Assembly: GCA_040216765.1 (NCBI GenBank)
Contig: JAVJON010000037.1
Coordinates: forward strand, 186,001 to 250,000
Source of the DNA: Marinibaculum sp040216765
GTDB lineage: Bacteria > Pseudomonadota > Alphaproteobacteria > Ferrovibrionales > Ferrovibrionaceae
Length of the DNA stretch: 64,000 nt
Direction of reading: 5' to 3'
The notes beneath the pieces were generated by a model, which was given only the letters and a program-made list of their open reading frames with translations, was not told the origin of the DNA and searched no databases. Shown here one piece after another: positions 1 to 6,992 of this stretch. Numbering within the stretch: position 1 is the first letter of the stretch; each line of letters opens with the position of its first letter. Position numbers and translations under genes: made by a program.

Positions 1-1
1 G

Positions 2-916
2 GACGATTACCGCCGGGCCGCCGCGCACCTGCAGGACGGCTATGGCTATGACGCGATCCGCTTCGTCGATGCGGGCGAGGCCGCTTCCCTGACCGGCAGC
101 GCGGCCTATTCCGGCGGCACCCTGGACCTGGGCGCGATGCACCTGCACCCGCTGAACCTGCTGCTGGGACTGGCCCGCGCGGCGGTGCAGGCCGGCGCGC
201 ACCTGCACCAGCACAGCGCGGTGCTGGCGGTGGAGCGCGCGGCCGGCGGCTTCCTGGTCCGGACCGCCAGCGGCCGGGTCCGGGCCGACCGCCTGGTCGT
301 CGCCTGCAACGGCTATCGCGGGGGCCTGCTGCCGGAGATCGGCGGCCGGGTCCTGCCGATCGACAATTTCATCCTGACGACGGTGCCGCTGCCGGCCGGC
401 CTGGCGCCGCCGGTCCTGCCGACCGGCATCGCCGTGGCGGACAGCCGGTATGCGGTGAACTATTTCCGCCGCACCGCCGACAACCGGCTGCTGTTCGGCG
501 GCGGCGAGAATGCCGGCGGCCCGCAGCCCGCCGACCTGAAGGCCTTCGTGGCCGCGCGGATGCGGCCGGTCTTCCCGCAGCTGCGCGACGTGGCGATCGA
601 CCATGCCTGGGCCGGCACCCTGGCGATCACCGCCTCGCGCTTGCCGGAATTCGGCATGCGGGACGGCCGCCTGTACTATGCCCACGGCTATTCCGGGCAT
701 GGGCTGGCCCTGTCGGTCCTGGCGGGGCGCCTGCTGGCCGGGGTCATGACCGGCCCGGCGCGCGCCGTGGCGGATGGCGGGGCGAATGGGGGGGCGGACG
801 CGGACTGGCAGCGCCTGGCCCGGTTGCAGCACCTGCCGTTTCCGGGCGGCCAGCGGTTGCGGCGGCCGCTGCTGTTCCTGGCACTGGCCTGGTTCCGGCT
901 GCTGGACCGGCTGTAG
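2..916 (+). CDS. FAD-dependent amine oxidoreductase (DAO family, PuuB-like), 5' partial
   Basis: This is the C-terminal 304 residues of a D-amino-acid-oxidase-fold flavoenzyme; the start and the N-terminal FAD-binding Rossmann motif lie upstream of the window. The frame is open from base 2. What remains shows the family's late substrate and FAD regions: 'NYFRRTADNRLLFGGGEN' in the middle, then 'HAWAGTLAITASRLPEFG' and 'YYAHGYSGHGLALSVLAG', which is typical of gamma-glutamylputrescine oxidoreductase and related glycine/D-amino acid oxidases. Members oxidise a primary or secondary amine using FAD and O2 in the cytoplasm. The C-terminus is extended and hydrophobic (LLFLALAWFRLL). The kinase gene follows closely, so co-transcription is possible. 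The exact amine substrate is not readable from this fragment. Confidence 0.85.
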   Translation, partial: DDYRRAAAHLQDGYGYDAIRFVDAGEAASLTGSAAYSGGTLDLGAMHLHPLNLLLGLARAAVQAGAHLHQHSAVLAVERAAGGFLVRTASGRVRADRLVVACNGYRGGLLPEIGGRVLPIDNFILTTVPLPAGLAPPVLPTGIAVADSRYAVNYFRRTADNRLLFGGGENAGGPQPADLKAFVAARMRPVFPQLRDVAIDHAWAGTLAITASRLPEFGMRDGRLYYAHGYSGHGLALSVLAGRLLAGVMTGPARAVADGGANGGADADWQRLARLQHLPFPGGQRLRRPLLFLALAWFRLLDRL

Positions 917-944
917 CAGCCGGTCCGACCTGAAGGAGATGGAT

Positions 945-3377
945 GTGCGGCTGTCGACGAAGCTGTTCCTGGTCTTCCTGCCGGCGGTGGCGGCGGTGCT
1001 GGCCGGCCTGCTGCTGGTGGCGGTCGACGCTTTCCAGGACGCCGTGCTGCGCGGTCATCACGAGCGCCTGAGCCAGGTCCTGCGCAGCCTGCAGCAGGCC
1101 GAGCTGCAGCTTCCCGAAGGCGCCGAGATGGACCGCGTGCGGGCAGATGCCGAGATGCGGCTGGGGCTGAAGCCCGGCATCGGCGACCATTACGCCCCCG
1201 ATCCCGGCACCCCGGAAGGCGCCCTGGCCCTGGGCTGGCAGGACACGGTGCTGCGGCAGGGCCGCCACCTGACGGTGCTGCGCGCCGACGGCACCCTGAT
1301 CCTGTCCACCATGCCGGGCGGGCGCGACTACGAGGCCCTGTGGCGCGACCTGCTGGACGGCCGCACCGCGGAATCGCCGGCGCTGGAGGGCATCGTGCCG
1401 CTGCCCGGGCGGTCGGTCCCCTATGTCGCCGGGGGCTATCCGCCGCTGGGCTGGATCCTGGTGGTCACCGTGCCGCGGAACGAGATCGCGACCGTCCTGA
1501 AGAACCTGCAATGGCTGATCCTCGGCGCCGGCGCGGCGCTGTCGGTGCTGTTGCTGACCCTGGGCTGGCTGCTGGCGCGGCGGCTGATCCTGCGGCCGGC
1601 CGTGCTGCTGCAACGGGCCGCCCGCGACATTGCCGCCCTGCGGCCGGTCAGCCGCATCCCGGTGGAGGGCAGCGACGAACTGGCGGGGCTGGCCCGCGCG
1701 CTGGAGGACATGGCCGGCGAGCTGGCCACCGCCTTCGGCGCCCTGCGGCGCGAGCGCGACATGAGCACGGTGCTGATGAGCAGCGCGCCGGCTGCCGTGG
1801 CGCTGCTCGACGCGGACCGGCGCATCCTGCAGGCCAATGGCCGGTTCGGGCAGGCATTCGGCGCGCCCGTCGCCGGCCGCCAGATTGCCGATGTCGTCGC
1901 CGCACCGGCGGACCGCGAGGAGGCCGCCGGCCATTTCGCGGCCTCGCGGCCCGCGGCCCGCGAGTTCCAGCTGCCCGGCGGCAGCGATTCCGCGGTCTTC
2001 GCCTGGACCGTCGCGGCCCTGCCGCCACAGCTGGGCGCCGCGCCCGGGGGCGCACCGGAAGGGCCTGCCGGGCCGGCCTTCGTCGCCACCGGCCTGGACG
2101 TCACGGCCCGGCACCGCGCGGAGGCCGAGCGGCGGGTGCTGCAGGCCCGCCTGGAGCATCGCGAGCGGCTGGAGACCCTGGGCACCTTTGCCGGCGGCAT
2201 CGCCCACGACCTGAACAACATCCTCACCCCGGTGGTGGGTTATGTCCGGATGGCCGAGGACCTGCGGGCTTCGGATGGCGATGCCGATGCCGATGCCGGG
2301 GACCGGGAGGCGGTATTGACCGACTATCTGGGCCGGATCCGCAAGGCCGCCGATCGCGCCCGGTACGTGATCCGGCAGATCCTGACCTTCGGCCGCAAGG
2401 TCGGGCCCGAGGCGGAGCTGCTGGACCTGGCGGAGATGGCCGGTGACAGCCTGGAACTGGAACTGCCGGAGAGCGAGACCGGCCTGTCGCTGGTCCGCGA
2501 TTTCCCGGCCGAGGCGGCGGACCGGCCGCTGGTCAATGCCGATCCGGTGCAGCTGCACCAGGTCTTGACCAACCTGGTCACCAACGCGCGCCACGCGATG
2601 CCCGACGGCGGCGAGATCCGGGTCGCCGTGCGCATCGCCCGGGCGGCGGCGCCCGACGCCGAGAGCGCCGCGGACTGGGCGCTGCTGCAGGTGACCGACA
2701 GCGGCACCGGCATGAAGTCGGAGGTGGCCGCACGGATCTTCGAGCCGTTCTTCACCACCAAGCGGACGGGGCGCGGCACCGGGCTGGGCCTGTCGGTGGC
2801 GCATGGCATCATCGGCGCCCATGGCGGCTGGATCGAGGTCGACAGCGAACTGGGCCGGGGCACCGCCTTCAGCATCTACCTGCCGCTGGCGGGCACTGCC
2901 GCGGCGCCCCCGGCGCCGGCGACGGCGCCGGCTGCGCCCCGCCCCGCCGTTTCGCGTCCCGCCGGGGACGGTGCGGGCGTGCCGGTTGGCCTGCCGGAGG
3001 GTCTTCTTGTCCTGGTGGTGGACGACGAGGCGGAGCCTCGCGACCTGGCCGCGACAGTATTGGCGCGGGCCGGTTGCACGGTCCGGACGGCCAGCGGCGG
3101 CGAGGCGGCCCTGTCCTGGCTGCGCGAGCTCGCGGCGGACGGCACCCTGCCGGACCTGGTGCTCACCGACCTGACCATGCCGGGCATCGGCGGCCTGGAC
3201 CTGGCGGCCGAGATCGGGCGCCTGCATCCCCGCCTGCCGCTGGTCGCGATGACCGGCGGGCCGCCGGGCGCGGGTGTCGCGGAGGCCTTTGCCGCCTGCC
3301 TGTCGAAGCCCTTCGCGCCGGACGATCTGGTCGCGGCGCTACGGGAGGCTTTGGCACAGGGCCGAAAGGCGCCATGA
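945..3377 (+). CDS. Hybrid sensor histidine kinase with C-terminal receiver domain
   Basis: This is an inner-membrane two-component sensor of about 810 residues. I chose the GTG at 945 because AAGGAG at 933-938 lies six bases upstream; the ATG at 939 abuts that site. Order: a membrane span near the N-terminus (LFLVFLPAVAAVLAGLLLV), a periplasmic sensor region of about 170 residues, a second span (WLILGAGAALSVLLLTLGWLL), a HAMP-like linker, a PAS-like region, and a HisKA domain with the phosphorylated His at about 421 in GGIAHDLNN. The ATPase domain shows the N box (HQVLTNLVTNARHAM), DSGTGM and GRGTGLGLSV. The receiver has the VVDDE acidic cluster, phospho-Asp at about 742 (VLTDLTMPG) and the conserved Lys (LSKPF). 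The signal is unknown. The regulator gene begins 70 bases downstream, so the two probably act together. Confidence 0.93.
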   Translation: MRLSTKLFLVFLPAVAAVLAGLLLVAVDAFQDAVLRGHHERLSQVLRSLQQAELQLPEGAEMDRVRADAEMRLGLKPGIGDHYAPDPGTPEGALALGWQDTVLRQGRHLTVLRADGTLILSTMPGGRDYEALWRDLLDGRTAESPALEGIVPLPGRSVPYVAGGYPPLGWILVVTVPRNEIATVLKNLQWLILGAGAALSVLLLTLGWLLARRLILRPAVLLQRAARDIAALRPVSRIPVEGSDELAGLARALEDMAGELATAFGALRRERDMSTVLMSSAPAAVALLDADRRILQANGRFGQAFGAPVAGRQIADVVAAPADREEAAGHFAASRPAAREFQLPGGSDSAVFAWTVAALPPQLGAAPGGAPEGPAGPAFVATGLDVTARHRAEAERRVLQARLEHRERLETLGTFAGGIAHDLNNILTPVVGYVRMAEDLRASDGDADADAGDREAVLTDYLGRIRKAADRARYVIRQILTFGRKVGPEAELLDLAEMAGDSLELELPESETGLSLVRDFPAEAADRPLVNADPVQLHQVLTNLVTNARHAMPDGGEIRVAVRIARAAAPDAESAADWALLQVTDSGTGMKSEVAARIFEPFFTTKRTGRGTGLGLSVAHGIIGAHGGWIEVDSELGRGTAFSIYLPLAGTAAAPPAPATAPAAPRPAVSRPAGDGAGVPVGLPEGLLVLVVDDEAEPRDLAATVLARAGCTVRTASGGEAALSWLRELAADGTLPDLVLTDLTMPGIGGLDLAAEIGRLHPRLPLVAMTGGPPGAGVAEAFAACLSKPFAPDDLVAALREALAQGRKAP

Positions 3378-3447
3378 TCGCGGCACGGATGCCGCCGCGG
3401 CCGGACGGGGCGGGTTGGCAGGGACAAGCGGACGGGGTGGGGGCGCA

Positions 3448-4167
3448 GTGAACGGCAAAGGCACGATCCTGGTGGTGGAGGACGATCCGGAAGTCACCGC
3501 GGTGGTCCGGGACATGCTCGTGGACGAGGGCTACGAGGTGGAATGCCTCGACCGCGCGGCGCCGGTGCTGTCGCGTATCGAGCGCGGCGGCATCGACCTG
3601 CTGATTCTCGACCTGATGCTGCCCGACGCGAACGGGCTGGACCTGACCATGCAGCTGCGCGACCGCAAGGGCATGGGCCTGGTCATCGTCAGCGGCAAGG
3701 CGGAGACCGACGAGCGGATCATCGGGCTGGAGCTGGGCGCCGACGATTACGTGCCGAAGCCGTTCGAGCCGCGCGAGCTGCTGGCCCGGGTGCGCAGCGT
3801 ACTCCGGCGCCTGGGGCGGGCCGGCAAGGACGATGGCGAGGCAGCCCTGCTGTTCGACGGCCTGCGGCTGGACCCCACCGCCCGGTCGCTGACCGGCCGC
3901 GACGGCGCGGCGATCGCCCTGTCGAACAGCGAGTACAGCCTGCTGTTCGCCTTCCTGCGCAACGCCAACCAGGTGCTGTCGCGCGACAGGCTGCTGGAGC
4001 TGACCCACCAGGCCTATATGCCGGCCTTCGACCGCAGCATCGACGTGCGGGTCGGGCGCCTGCGCAAGAAGGTCGAGCGCGATGCCGGGGAGCCCGCGCT
4101 GATCCAGACGGTCCGCCATATCGGCTATATCTTCGCCGCCCGGGTCGAGGTCGAGGGCGAGCCGTAG
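3448..4167 (+). CDS. OmpR-family response regulator
   Basis: This is a 239-residue DNA-binding response regulator. The GTG at 3448 is chosen because the receiver domain begins there (NGKGTILVVEDDPE), and a G-rich ribosome-binding region lies just upstream. The receiver has the acidic residues E11-D13, phospho-Asp D55 (LLILDLMLPD), a Ser at 82 in the usual Thr/Ser place and K104 (YVPKPFEP). The C-terminal winged helix-turn-helix runs from about residue 130, with the typical trans-activation and recognition segment (LSNSEYSLLFAFL, then RSIDVRVGRLRKKVE and HIGYIF). It is probably the output partner of the hybrid kinase just upstream, although that kinase also carries its own receiver, so phosphate may pass through more than one aspartate. 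Target genes cannot be read from the sequence. Confidence 0.93.
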   Translation: MNGKGTILVVEDDPEVTAVVRDMLVDEGYEVECLDRAAPVLSRIERGGIDLLILDLMLPDANGLDLTMQLRDRKGMGLVIVSGKAETDERIIGLELGADDYVPKPFEPRELLARVRSVLRRLGRAGKDDGEAALLFDGLRLDPTARSLTGRDGAAIALSNSEYSLLFAFLRNANQVLSRDRLLELTHQAYMPAFDRSIDVRVGRLRKKVERDAGEPALIQTVRHIGYIFAARVEVEGEP

Positions 4168-4190
4168 GGCGCGCGGCCCGGCCCCGGCGA

Positions 4191-4228
4191 GGGTCAGGGC
4201 CGCGGGTCAGGGCCGCGGGTCGGGCCGC
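4191..4228. repeat. 13-bp tandem repeat across the pbpC stop codon
   Basis: The unit GGGTCAGGGCCGC occurs at 4191-4203 and 4204-4216, with a third, imperfect copy at 4217-4228. The stop codon of pbpC (4207-4209, minus strand) lies inside the second unit. Because 13 is not a multiple of three, gain or loss of a unit would change the last few residues of the protein. Confidence 0.8.
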
Positions 4229-6429
4229 AGCACGGGCGCGCCCTGCGGCACCGGCACGGCATGCGGCCCGGCCTCCGGCCCGTCGCGCCGGAGCCGCAGC
4301 GAGACGGCGTCGCGCCGGCCCCTCGCATCGATCACCGCGATATGCAGGAAGCCGGGGCCCTGCGGGGTCAGCATCGCCTGCCGCGACAGCGGCGTGGCGG
4401 GCAGCGGCCTGTCGTCCACCAGCCAGCGCAGCGGCCGTTCGCCGCCCTGCGCCTGCAGCGGCAGGCCGCCCTGCAGGTCGCGCAGGTCGAGCTCCGCGCT
4501 GTCGGGCGGGAAGGTGATGCGCGGCGCCCCGTCCTCGAAGCGCAGCGCCAGGGTGGCGGGCTCGCTGCCGTCCAGCCGGCGCAGCGGCGGCGGCAGGGCG
4601 GCATTGCCCGCCAGCAGGGTGCCGCGCGGCGGCACGCCGGCCGGCGTGCCGCCCGCCGGCAGCATGTCGAAGATGCGGAACAGCAGCGGCGCGGCCGCCC
4701 CCAGGCCGGTGATGCCGGGCAGCGGCGTGCCGTCGGCGCGGCCGAGCCAGACGCCGACGGTATGGTCGCGGTCATAGCCCACCGCCCAGGCGTCGCGGAA
4801 GCCATAGGAGGTGCCGGTCTTGAAGGCCAGGCCGCGGCGGGCATAGCCGGCCTCGATCCGGTCGGCCGGGCGGTGGGCCGCCGCCAGGATATGGCCGACA
4901 TGCCAGCGTGCCGGCGCGTCGAACAGCGGCTCGGCCGCCGGGCCGGCGAAGGCGTCGGGCAGCAGCGCACCGGGCACCGTCTGCAGCGGCCGGACCCGGC
5001 CATCGTCGGCCAGCGCGGCATAGAGCCCGACCAGGTCGCCCAGGGTGATGCCGACCCCGCCCAGCGCGATCGCCAGGCCCGGTGCGGTGTCGTCCGGCAG
5101 GGCGAGCGCGGTGCCCGCCCGGCGCAGGCGGCTGACGAAGGCTGCCGGGCCCAGCCGTTCCAGCAGCCGCACCGCGGGCACGTTCAGCGACAGCTGCAGG
5201 GCCTCCCGCAGGGTGACGTCGCCATGATAGGCGCCCGCGAAGTTGCGCGGCCGGTAGCCGCCGAAGCTGGTCGGCGCGTCCCGCACATAGGTTTCCGGAT
5301 GCGCCAGCCCGCGGTCGAAGGCCATCGCATAGATCACCGGCTTCAGGGTGGAGCCGGGCGAGCGCGGCGCCGTCACCAGGTCGACCTGCCCGGCGCGGGT
5401 CTCGTCCAGGAAATCGGCATTGCCGGCATAGGCCAGCACCCGGCGGCTGCGATTGTCGATCGCCAGCGCGGCGATGCCGGCCGCCGGGCCGAACTGGGCG
5501 ACCCGGCGCGCCAGCAGGCCCTCGACCTGTGCCTGCAGGTCGGCGTCCAGGGTGGTGGCGAGCGGCCGGGCGGGCCAGCCGCCGCTGCCGGCGCCGCCTG
5601 CGGCGGCGACCAGGGTGCGGGCCAGATGCGGCGCCAGGAACGGCACCGCGCGCTGCCCCGACGGCAGCGGTTCCAGCGCGGCGCGTGCCGCCGCCGCGGG
5701 CGCCAGGACGCCGGCCGCCGCGCCACGCTCCAGGATGCGCCGCCGGGCCGCGGCGGCGGCCTCGGGGTCGCGGTCCGGGCGCAGCCGCGCCGGCGCCTGC
5801 GGCAGGGCCACCAGCAGCGCCGCCTCTCCCGGCGTCAGGGCGAAGGGCTCCTTGCCCAGCCAGGTCAGCGCGGCGGTGCGCAGGCCCTCCACCCGGCCGC
5901 CATAGGGCGCCAGGCTGAGATACATCGCCAGGATCTCGTCCTTGCCGAAGCGGCGCTCCAGCTGCCAGGCGCGGAACATCTCCTCCAGCTTGGCCGCCAG
6001 GGTGCGGGGCTTGGGGTCCAGCAGCCGGGCCAGCTGCATGGAGATCGTGGAGGCGCCCGACCGCACCGCGCCGTGGCGCAGGGCAGCCACGCTGGCGCGC
6101 AGCAGCGCGCGGGCATCGACCCCGTCATGGCCGTAGAACCGCTTGTCCTCCACCGCCAGCAGCAGCGCCAGATAGCCCGCGTCGACCCGCGCCAGGCTGT
6201 CGGGGCCCAGCGGCAGGCGCAGCACCCCGTCGCCGCTGGGGAACACCCGCAGCACGCCGCCGTCGCCCGCCGTCACCACCGCGCCGGTCTCGGCCAGGCG
6301 CTGCAGGTCCGGCGGGTACCGCTCGTCGGCGGCGCGCAGCCCCGCCACGCCGATCCCCAAGGCGGCGATCCCGAGCAGGACCAGCACGGCTGCGGCCCGG
6401 GCCGACCGGGAAAGGCGGCGCAAGGACAT
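4207..6429 (-). CDS. pbpC: Penicillin-binding protein 1C
   Basis: This is a bifunctional peptidoglycan synthase of about 740 residues, the usual length for PBP1C. ATG at 6429 precedes a basic stretch and one membrane span (AAAVLVLLGIAALGIGVAGL); a GTG two codons upstream is possible. The transglycosylase domain contains the catalytic Glu E94 in VEDKRFYGHDG and the STISMQLARLL motif. The transpeptidase domain has S360 in SPGSTLKP (SxxK), a SLN motif (LSLNVPAV) and K537 in KTGTSYG. The last 90 residues match the BiPBP_C domain. It polymerises and crosslinks wall glycan in the periplasm. The large A2M gene lies just upstream on the same strand, as in many proteobacteria. The 3' end sits in a short tandem repeat (4191-4228). 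Confidence 0.95.
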   Translation of the reverse strand: MSLRRLSRSARAAAVLVLLGIAALGIGVAGLRAADERYPPDLQRLAETGAVVTAGDGGVLRVFPSGDGVLRLPLGPDSLARVDAGYLALLLAVEDKRFYGHDGVDARALLRASVAALRHGAVRSGASTISMQLARLLDPKPRTLAAKLEEMFRAWQLERRFGKDEILAMYLSLAPYGGRVEGLRTAALTWLGKEPFALTPGEAALLVALPQAPARLRPDRDPEAAAAARRRILERGAAAGVLAPAAAARAALEPLPSGQRAVPFLAPHLARTLVAAAGGAGSGGWPARPLATTLDADLQAQVEGLLARRVAQFGPAAGIAALAIDNRSRRVLAYAGNADFLDETRAGQVDLVTAPRSPGSTLKPVIYAMAFDRGLAHPETYVRDAPTSFGGYRPRNFAGAYHGDVTLREALQLSLNVPAVRLLERLGPAAFVSRLRRAGTALALPDDTAPGLAIALGGVGITLGDLVGLYAALADDGRVRPLQTVPGALLPDAFAGPAAEPLFDAPARWHVGHILAAAHRPADRIEAGYARRGLAFKTGTSYGFRDAWAVGYDRDHTVGVWLGRADGTPLPGITGLGAAAPLLFRIFDMLPAGGTPAGVPPRGTLLAGNAALPPPLRRLDGSEPATLALRFEDGAPRITFPPDSAELDLRDLQGGLPLQAQGGERPLRWLVDDRPLPATPLSRQAMLTPQGPGFLHIAVIDARGRRDAVSLRLRRDGPEAGPHAVPVPQGAPVLRPDPRP

Positions 6430-6458
6430 TGTCACGCCGAACCCCGCCCATGAGCGTC

Positions 6459-6563
6459 GCCACCGGGCGCGTCCCGGTGGCCCATCCCGATGCCGGTCTC
6501 GATCGATTGAGCGCGTGGGACCATGGACCCGCGGGACGCGCCCGCGGGTGTCCGGTTCGGTCC
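6459..6563. repeat. Paired hairpin repeat element, copy A1
   Basis: Two hairpins with 8-bp stems and 5-nt loops face each other. The first is CCACCGGG-cgcgt-CCCGGTGG (6460-6480). The second is CCCGCGGG-acgcg-CCCGCGGG (6528-6548), preceded by ATGGA. The spacer resembles that of copy A4 closely. The element lies upstream of pbpC and is followed by GTCCGGTT, a flank motif also seen with other copies. Confidence 0.8.
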
Positions 6564-6590
6564 GGGCGGTGCTGCCCGTCTTTCCTTTCT

Positions 6591-6710
6591 CGTCACCGCC
6601 GGGCGCGTCCCGGCGGTCCATCCCGAGGCGAGACTCAATAGCGGCAGAACGTGACGGAAACCGTTGGGCAGCGGCACCATGGACTCGCGGGACAAGCCCG
6701 CGAGTGACGA
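6591..6710. repeat. Paired hairpin repeat element, copy A2
   Basis: The left hairpin is CCGCCGGG-cgcgt-CCCGGCGG (6596-6616), preceded by CGTCA and followed by TCCAT. The right hairpin is CTCGCGGG-acaag-CCCGCGAG (6684-6704), preceded by ATGGA and followed by TGACGA. The stems differ from copy A1, yet every change is compensated in the opposite arm. Confidence 0.82.
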
Positions 6711-6756
6711 GCTTTTGGGGGGCAGGTCGCGCCATATCGCACAGCAACCGACCTGA

Positions 6757-6793
6757 ACCGGACACCAGTGGGACGCGCCCGCGGGTGACGATG
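6757..6793. repeat. Single, partly decayed hairpin repeat, copy A3
   Basis: The motif AACCGGACACCA is followed by GTGGG-acgcg-CCCGCGGGTGACGA. The left arm no longer pairs perfectly with the right arm. The same AACCGGACACCA flank precedes the perfect hairpin at 51820-51840. Confidence 0.65.
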
Positions 6794-6856
6794 GCGGACG
6801 GGGGACGGGCAGCACCGGGCTGTCGGCGGCCGTCGCCACCGCACCCTCCCCGACAT

Positions 6857-6955
6857 CGTCGCCACCGGGCTTGACCCGGTGGCCCATCCCGATGCCGGTC
6901 TCAATCGTTTGAGCGTGCGGCACGATGGACCCGCGGGACGCGCCCGCGGGTGACG
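6857..6955. repeat. Paired hairpin repeat element, copy A4
   Basis: The left hairpin is CCACCGGG-cttga-CCCGGTGG (6862-6882) and the right is CCCGCGGG-acgcg-CCCGCGGG (6930-6950), followed by TGACG. The sequence between them (6883-6929) is nearly the same as in copy A1. The element lies just beyond the 3' end of the A2M gene, in the 560-bp gap before pbpC, which I find otherwise empty. Confidence 0.82.
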
Positions 6956-6992
6956 CGGCCAGGCGGGGTGGGGATGCCATTCCGCCCTTCCC

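Noticed and set aside
744..3227. Very long open frame antisense to the hybrid kinase
   Set aside because: It mirrors the kinase codons, is rich in Gln/Arg/Gly/His with no domain, and GC-rich DNA keeps such frames open by chance. Similar long antisense frames over the A2M, TRAP and FadN-type genes were rejected for the same reason.
6459..6955. Hairpin pairs considered as transcription terminators of the A2M gene
   Set aside because: None has a T-run after the stem, and similar copies lie at 51.5 kb with conserved flanks. They fit a dispersed repeat better.
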